From JAIEPT01 sp038217425 (GTDB taxonomy: Bacteria; Planctomycetota; Planctomycetia; Gemmatales; Gemmataceae), in contig JBBQPM010000125.1 of NCBI GenBank assembly GCA_038217425.1, forward strand, positions 1-19,847: a stretch of DNA of 19,847 nucleotides, given 5' to 3'. The notes under the pieces were generated by a model. That model ran no database searches, was not told the DNA's origin, and was given only the letters and a program-made list of their open reading frames with translations. Within the stretch, counting starts at the first letter, position 1, and each line of letters starts with the position of its first letter. This document shows, in pieces, positions 15,215-19,847 of the stretch. Made by a program: the position numbers and the translations under genes.

Positions 15215-17305
15215 TCACGGCGTAATCGTCGCACCGGGGAGTAAGGCCTGCAAGCGATGCTTCCCTTCGGCCGACAGCTTCGCTCGGCCCAGATGAAGCT
15301 TCCGCAGTCGCGTCAAACTGCCGAGCGTCTCAATCGAGGCGTCGGTCACTTTCGGCGAATCGAGCGTGACCTGCTCCAGTCCCGTCATGCCGCGCAGGTG
15401 TTTCACGCCGTCATCGTCGAAGACGCCGTTCACCAGCATCAAGAGCCGCAGTTTCGGCAGCTTCGCGATCAGTTCCAGCGCCATATTACTCGCGGCCTTG
15501 TCATAAATATCAAGTTCGTACAGTTCCTTCATTTCTCCCAAGAACGGCAGCGCCGCCGGAGTCGTCGTGGGACCATGCACATGAAACTGTTGCAAATTGA
15601 CGAGTCCCGCGAGGTGTGTGATGCCCGCGTCGGTGACGTTGGTGTGCACGATTTCGAGCCGCTTGAGACTCGTAAGTTTGCCGATGGCCGCGAGTCCCTC
15701 GTCGCTGGCCGGCGAGGAATGCAGGTTGATCGATTCGAGCTGTTTCATGCCTTGCAGATGCTTGAAGCCGGAGCCGGTGATCTTCGAGGCGCAGACGGTC
15801 ATGCGTTTCATTTTGGTGAGGCCCGCGAGGTGCTCGAAGCCGCGATCGTCGGCTGCGGTCAGGCAGACGTTGAGGCGTTCGAGGTTCTTCAGATTCTTGA
15901 GATGGACGAAGCCGTCGCTGGTGATCGCGGTGCCGGAGAGTTCCAGGCGACGGAGCATGTCTTGATCGGCGAGTAATTTCAGCGTGTCGTTGGTGACGCG
16001 GTCGGTCAGCTTCTTCGGCTCGGTTTTTTTGTGCCCGTCAGTGCGTTCGTTGAGATCGATCTCGACGATGCGGCCGAAGACTTGCAGGTCGCTGTCGCCG
16101 ACGATCTCGCGGAGCCACATCGGCGCGGTGACTTCGATCGTTGCCTTGCCACCGAGGCGTTTGATCTCCGCGAGCAGCGGCTTGTCGCGCTGATGTTTCG
16201 CGGCGACAGAGATGACTCCGAGTTCTTGAATTTTGTTGCGGACTTTGAGATCGCTTACGGCTTTGGATCGTAACGCGATATCTCGAGCACCTGGCAAATC
16301 AAGTTCTCTCTCGACCATCCACTTCGTCAGAGAACGCAGCCAGTCCGCATCGGGATGCGGCTTCAGCGCCGGCACATTCAGATACCGCGTCACGGGGATC
16401 GCCTTGCCGGGATGGCCGCGGAATCCTTTGACGCCGACCTTCGCATGGAAGACGCCGGGCGGCGTGCCGGTCGTGCAGAAGATCTCGTCGTGATTGAGCC
16501 CGCCGAACGCGATGTTGCTCACGACCTTCGCGGGGACCGGCAGATGCGCGAGCACCTTGCCTTCGGGACTCAGCACCGTGATTCGGCCGTTGCCGGTCTC
16601 CGGGCGATGGAAGTCGGCGACCCAGAGATTGCCCGCCGCGTCGAACGCGCACCCGTCGCCGCCGGAGCCGCCCAGGTCGTAGAACTCGGTCGCCTTGCCC
16701 AGGAGGGCGTCGTCGCCGGGGAGATCGTAGACGAGGATCTTCTTCGACTGCGATTCGATGACGTAGAGCTTCTTGCTCGCGGGATCGACTTCGATGCCGT
16801 TGGGAAACGCCAGGCCGCCGCCGATGCGATCGACTCGGCCATCGGGCCGCAGCCGATACAGATTGCCGACCGGCGTCTTGAGCGAGGAACCCTCGGGATC
16901 GGTCCAGTAAACGTTGCCGCGGGCGTCGACGGTGAGATCGTTGAGCCCGCGCAGGGTCTGCGTCTCGACGTGTTCCGCGAGGACGCCGAGCTTGCCGTCG
17001 GGGGCGAGATCGAGGATCGCCTTGTGCTTGTTGTCGGCGATCAGCATATGGCCGTTGGCCAAGAGAACGGTGCCGGCGGGGTTGATCTCGAGATACTTGT
17101 GGACGTCCTTCTTTGCATCGACGCGCCACAGGGCGCCGGAGCAGAAGAAGACTTCGCCGTTACGCCAGGTCGGCCCCTCGGAGTAGCCGGGCGCCTCGGC
17201 GTAGTGTTCAAACTTGACGTTCGCGAGTTTCTTGGCGAGTTCGCCCTCTTGAGCGGAGCATGGGAAAGTGATCGCGAGCAAGGTCAGAGCCAGGAATCGC
17301 GGCAT
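15215..17305 (-). CDS. secreted SMP-30/gluconolactonase-like beta-propeller fused to leucine-rich repeats
   Basis: A 696-residue protein. Residues 1-18 are a signal peptide (cleavage CSA/Q). Residues 35 to about 310 form an SMP-30/gluconolaconase-type six-bladed propeller. The family metal-site motifs are present: Glu43 in GYSEGPTW, the Asn in LNDLTVDARGNVYWTDPEG, the Asn in AFPNGIEVD and the Asp in GCAFDAAGNLWVADF. Such enzymes open sugar or aryl lactones. A linker of about 120 residues follows. Residues 439-696 are about ten 24-residue leucine-rich repeats of the form TDAGITHLAGLVNLQQFHV, a layout common in planctomycetes and likely to bind a partner or substrate. This fusion of a propeller with repeats is uncommon. 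The ATG at 17305 is chosen because GAGGAG lies 6 bases upstream and the signal peptide begins there. It is the last gene of a minus-strand series and follows a hairpin repeat. Confidence 0.85.
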   Translation of the reverse strand: MPRFLALTLLAITFPCSAQEGELAKKLANVKFEHYAEAPGYSEGPTWRNGEVFFCSGALWRVDAKKDVHKYLEINPAGTVLLANGHMLIADNKHKAILDLAPDGKLGVLAEHVETQTLRGLNDLTVDARGNVYWTDPEGSSLKTPVGNLYRLRPDGRVDRIGGGLAFPNGIEVDPASKKLYVIESQSKKILVYDLPGDDALLGKATEFYDLGGSGGDGCAFDAAGNLWVADFHRPETGNGRITVLSPEGKVLAHLPVPAKVVSNIAFGGLNHDEIFCTTGTPPGVFHAKVGVKGFRGHPGKAIPVTRYLNVPALKPHPDADWLRSLTKWMVERELDLPGARDIALRSKAVSDLKVRNKIQELGVISVAAKHQRDKPLLAEIKRLGGKATIEVTAPMWLREIVGDSDLQVFGRIVEIDLNERTDGHKKTEPKKLTDRVTNDTLKLLADQDMLRRLELSGTAITSDGFVHLKNLKNLERLNVCLTAADDRGFEHLAGLTKMKRMTVCASKITGSGFKHLQGMKQLESINLHSSPASDEGLAAIGKLTSLKRLEIVHTNVTDAGITHLAGLVNLQQFHVHGPTTTPAALPFLGEMKELYELDIYDKAASNMALELIAKLPKLRLLMLVNGVFDDDGVKHLRGMTGLEQVTLDSPKVTDASIETLGSLTRLRKLHLGRAKLSAEGKHRLQALLPGATITP

Positions 17306-17311
17306 AGCGGT

Positions 17312-17317
17312 CTCCTC
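17312..17317 (-). promoter_or_regulatory. strong ribosome binding site partly inside a hairpin arm
   Basis: GAGGAG on the minus strand lies 6 bases before the ATG at 17303-17305. Its first three bases (17315-17317) also belong to the outer end of the 26-base inverted repeat at 17315-17380, so folding of the leader would pair part of the site. Confidence 0.55.
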
Positions 17318-17380
17318 GTAGGGCAAGCGGCTCGCTTGCCTTCAGACGCAAGTTGGCAAGCGAGCCGCCTGCCCTACGAG
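17315..17380. repeat. 26-bp inverted repeat upstream of the propeller-LRR gene
   Basis: Arms at 17315-17340 and 17355-17380 are reverse complements with one A-C mismatch (17326 against 17369) around a 14-base loop. The arm core is GGCAAGCGAGCCGCC. It fills most of the 89-base gap between the J-domain gene and the propeller-LRR gene, both on the minus strand. It may be a transcript-processing or attenuating hairpin and, from memory, belongs to a dispersed intergenic repeat family of planctomycetes. Confidence 0.7.
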
Positions 17381-17394
17381 AATCAGTTTATGAA

Positions 17395-17766
17395 TCACCG
17401 TGCTGACCGCAGCTCGCCGAGCATGACTTTCAGTTCCTTCCAGAAACCGCTGAGGGCCTTCATCGCCTCTTCGGGATCGGGCCTGCGGTCGGGGTGCAGT
17501 TCCAGCGCGTACTTGCGGTAGAGCCTGCCCACGCCCATCTCCAAAGCTTCGATCAAATCCTCCGTCCGATCCGCGGGCTGCATATCCTCCGACAGAAAAA
17601 GCCCGCGCTGCTTGCAAAGCCAGACGGCCTCGGCGTGGATGTCGGGCTCCCACTTGAGAACCCAATCGCTGAGCGCGAGGGTCTTGAGATAATCGTTCGG
17701 CGCCTCTTTGACGAGAAGTCCTTCGTAGGGTCCGCTGCTCAGGCGATTTTCCGTGGCTCCGAACAT
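17395..17766 (-). CDS. small protein with partial J-domain (HPD motif)
   Basis: A 123-residue soluble protein. The C-terminal part reads GVGRLYRKYALELHPDRRPD followed by PEEAMKALSGFWKEL. This is helix II, the HPD tripeptide at 91-93 and helix III of a J-domain, the motif that stimulates DnaK-type Hsp70 ATPase. The N-terminal 65 residues are not recognised and contain several Trp and Asp residues (SDWVLKWEPDIHAEAVWL). It has no signal peptide or glycine-rich region and no zinc-finger, so it is not a full DnaJ. The start at 17766 is chosen because the codons upstream belong to a hairpin repeat unit and GAGG lies nearby. I call it J-like with moderate confidence because the first J-domain helix is weak. 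Confidence 0.65.
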   Translation of the reverse strand: MFGATENRLSSGPYEGLLVKEAPNDYLKTLALSDWVLKWEPDIHAEAVWLCKQRGLFLSEDMQPADRTEDLIEALEMGVGRLYRKYALELHPDRRPDPEEAMKALSGFWKELKVMLGELRSAR

Positions 17767-17773
17767 GCGTCCG

Positions 17774-17935
17774 CCTCGCGTCAAGCCATGCCAGACAAGA
17801 GTGTCTGGCCTACCGGCGAAAAACCGCCTCGGCGTCAAGCCATGCCAGACAAGAGTGTCTGGTCTACCGGCGAAAAACCGCCTCGGTTAAGCCATGCCAG
17901 ACAAGAGTGTCTGGCCCGGCGAAAAACCGCCTCGG
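17774..17935. repeat. three tandem ~54-bp repeat units, each with a small hairpin
   Basis: Units at 17774-17826, 17827-17880 and 17881-17929 are nearly identical, plus the first 6 bases of a fourth at 17930-17935. Each contains a hairpin with arms CCAGACA and TGTCTGG around AGAG (for example 17791-17808), followed by a CGGCGAAAAACCG segment. The third unit has lost about 5 bases. They fill the gap between the large secreted gene (stop 17939) and the J-like gene (start 17766), both on the minus strand. There are no unique spacers, so this is not a CRISPR array. Confidence 0.85.
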
Positions 17936-17938
17936 GGG

Positions 17939-19816
17939 CTACTTGGCCGTCAGCTTGACGGGAACGTCGATCTGCTCCTTGTCGTCGGGCACCTCCACAG
18001 GCAGCCTCGCCACCAGCGCGAACGGGCCCTTTTCCGCGACCAGCACGTAGGGCCCGGGGGCGACCTTCTCGAAGACGTAGACGCCTCCCTCGCCGGAGCT
18101 GACCTCCTTTGGCTCGACTTTCGGATCCTTGGCATGAAACAGCGTCAGCTTCGTCCCCTTCTGCGCCAGGTAGCCATGCACCACGACTCCCTTAACCTTG
18201 ACAGCCGTCAGTTTCTCCTTCTTCTTCACGACCACCACCACGGGGACGTAGATCGGCACGGTTTCCGATTTGGCCGACACGACGCCCGCGGCCGTCGTCA
18301 CCTGGGCGGACAGCACGAACTGATCCTTCGTCTCCGAGGGAATCAGGATCTCCTTGGTCGCCACGTACGCCTGTTTGGAGTCACTCCAAACGGCCGGAGT
18401 GGTCTTGGTTTTGGCCGGGATCTTGTCATCGCCTTCGAGCTCGCCCACGAATAAGAGCACACTCACCACAGGGGCTTTCCCCTCGCGCGGCGCCGTGGTC
18501 ACGTGCGGCACGATCTTGCTCCCCGCCTCGATCTGTTTGGGCAAATTCGCGATGCGAATCGTCTCGGCCGGCGTCGGGTCGATCAGAACGTCCGCGAACA
18601 GCGACTTGCCGCTGTCGCCGTAGGTCAGCACGCCATGGGGATTGAGCGGATTGCCATCGAACAACGGCGGAATCGCTTCGCCCGCCTTCGGCGCCTCATC
18701 GACCCACGTTTTGATCCCGTTCTCATCCTTGACTTGCAGACGAAACTTGCGAGGGCCGAAAACTCCCTTGGTCTTCGCCTTCACGACCCAATCCTGCACT
18801 TTGGTGCGGACCAACAGATTCCCCTCGTCGCTGATGCGGTACTGGAGGATTTGCTGGCGTAGGCCTTCGAGCGGCGTGACCACGAACTCGCTTTCGCCCG
18901 ACTTGTTGAAGCCCAGGTCGAGCTTGCCGGACGCGAACGACGGGCCGTCCACTTGCAGCGCCACGTCCAGAAAATCCTGGCCCGGCGTGTAGCGCGTCAC
19001 CAGCATGCGAGCCCGGTATTCTTCCGACGACAGGTTCGGCGTGTCGACTTCCCCCCTGAACGGGCTGTCGAACTGGAACACGCGTTGGTAACCGTCGGCG
19101 TGGATCGCGACGCGCCCGGCGGCCGGCACGCCGTCCTCGAACACGAGATTTTCCGCCGTCAGCGTCACCTTGTTGTTGACGCGGTCGAGTTCTTGCAGGA
19201 ACGCTCCCGACTTCGACGGGACCAACCCCGGAATCGATAGCGAATCGAGCACTAATTCGACCGGGCAGGGAGGATCGAGCGGTTCCTCGGCCGTGACCTC
19301 GACGGAGAGTTTATTCTTACGGAACCTCAGGGAGGATATCTTTAGGTAGCTCTGCGGATTGCGAATGACGATCGGGACTTCCTGCTTTTGCGAGCCGCCG
19401 GGGAATTCGATCGATGCAAGGATTTTGAAGGGCGTTCCCTCGAGCTTGGGCCAACTCGCGTCGTCCTTCGGCGGCGTCTTCATTTTATCGAAGACAACGG
19501 GCGCCATGTCGCCTTCGCTCCCCTGCTTGGCGAGCTGTTTTACGGTTCCCGCGGCGATCTCTTCGGTCCGTCCGCCGGCGTAAACCTGGAAGAGCCGAAA
19601 ACGAATGTCCTTCACCGGACCCGGATTCGGGTTTTTGAGATAGAAGTAGACCGGCTTGGTAACGTTGGGCCGAAACGACAGGTTGCTGAGGGCGGCTTCC
19701 TTATCGGCCTTGTCGTAGGCCACATAGCCTAGCGGCGATTGGTACTTCTCCGCGCCCAACTGGGCCCAAGCGGGGAATGCGAGCGACAAAAGCGTGAATG
19801 TGCTAAGCATGCGCAT
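17939..19816 (-). CDS. large secreted protein with C-terminal carboxypeptidase-regulatory-like domain
   Basis: A 625-residue protein. Residues 1-18 are a signal peptide (MRMLSTFTLLSLAFPAWA, cleavage WA/Q). The body to about 530 is a series of beta-sandwich-like strands with no catalytic motif that I can see; the repeated 'xVxLxAENLxF', 'DFLDVALQVDGPSF' and 'SLFADVLIDPTPAETIRI' segments suggest several Ig-like or pre-peptidase-like modules. A valine and lysine-rich stretch (VPVVVVVKKKEKLTAVKVKG) leads into residues 542-625, a CarboxypepD_reg/CNA-B-type fold (GVYVFEKVAPGPYVLVAEKG) that usually stiffens or attaches surface proteins. The start at 19816 is set by GGAG seven bases upstream. It heads the minus-strand series that continues with the J-like and propeller-LRR genes, each separated by hairpin repeats. 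The function is unknown beyond being exported. Confidence 0.8.
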   Translation of the reverse strand: MRMLSTFTLLSLAFPAWAQLGAEKYQSPLGYVAYDKADKEAALSNLSFRPNVTKPVYFYLKNPNPGPVKDIRFRLFQVYAGGRTEEIAAGTVKQLAKQGSEGDMAPVVFDKMKTPPKDDASWPKLEGTPFKILASIEFPGGSQKQEVPIVIRNPQSYLKISSLRFRKNKLSVEVTAEEPLDPPCPVELVLDSLSIPGLVPSKSGAFLQELDRVNNKVTLTAENLVFEDGVPAAGRVAIHADGYQRVFQFDSPFRGEVDTPNLSSEEYRARMLVTRYTPGQDFLDVALQVDGPSFASGKLDLGFNKSGESEFVVTPLEGLRQQILQYRISDEGNLLVRTKVQDWVVKAKTKGVFGPRKFRLQVKDENGIKTWVDEAPKAGEAIPPLFDGNPLNPHGVLTYGDSGKSLFADVLIDPTPAETIRIANLPKQIEAGSKIVPHVTTAPREGKAPVVSVLLFVGELEGDDKIPAKTKTTPAVWSDSKQAYVATKEILIPSETKDQFVLSAQVTTAAGVVSAKSETVPIYVPVVVVVKKKEKLTAVKVKGVVVHGYLAQKGTKLTLFHAKDPKVEPKEVSSGEGGVYVFEKVAPGPYVLVAEKGPFALVARLPVEVPDDKEQIDVPVKLTAK

Positions 19817-19847
19817 GATCGAACTCCACGGAGACGGGGCCCTATCC

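Noticed and set aside
17774..17935. Possible CRISPR array
   Set aside because: The units are contiguous copies with no unique spacers, each has an internal hairpin, and there are no cas genes nearby.
1..19847. tRNA, rRNA, transposase or phage integration genes
   Set aside because: I looked for these on both strands and saw no cloverleaf, rRNA block, DDE transposase or integrase signature; a covariance-model search could still find a small RNA that I missed.

Overview
The window is GC-rich and reads as bacterial. It most resembles a planctomycete of the Gemmata/Pirellula type. The clues are the very long secreted or membrane-anchored proteins of unknown function, 24-residue leucine-rich repeats of the 'TDxGLxxLxxL' kind, Uma2 and addiction-module debris, and long hairpin repeats in the gaps between genes. 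I make this assignment from recognition alone; no marker gene is present to prove it.

Left edge (1-610). This is decayed accessory DNA. It holds a possible tail of an unknown gene, the C-terminal half of an Uma2-family nuclease-like gene with a broken reading frame, and, converging on it, an addiction-module antitoxin-like gene that has lost its normal C-terminus.

Minus-strand cluster (610-4077). In transcription order this is a thiamine-diphosphate (acetolactate-synthase-like) enzyme with a twin-arginine-type leader, a secreted coiled-coil/Dabb-domain protein, and a nitrilase-superfamily amidase. The last two genes are 5 bases apart and clearly coupled. An 88-base gap separates the first from the second.

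Plus-strand block (4351-15124). After a 273-base divergent intergenic region with a perfect TATAAT, two giant genes follow (1045 and 2316 residues, 3 bases apart). By eye they contain three copies of one architecture: hydrophobic leader, a roughly 900-1150 residue beta-rich ectodomain beginning with a similar N-terminal domain, and a C-terminal cluster of about three transmembrane helices. The second gene looks like an in-frame fusion of two such units, with a signal-peptide-like segment preserved in its middle. A 198-residue multi-pass membrane protein follows. This block is the best candidate for an undescribed system: a membrane-anchored, surface-facing complex of unknown function. A long inverted repeat separates it from the convergent genes that follow.

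Minus-strand block (15215-19816). In transcription order this is a large secreted protein with a carboxypeptidase-regulatory-like C-terminal domain, a small protein with a J-domain HPD motif, and a secreted SMP-30/gluconolactonase-like beta-propeller fused to about ten leucine-rich repeats. The gaps between these genes carry two more hairpin repeat families, one of them in three tandem copies. No rRNA, tRNA, CRISPR array or transposase was seen, and no stretch over 300 bases lacks a gene.
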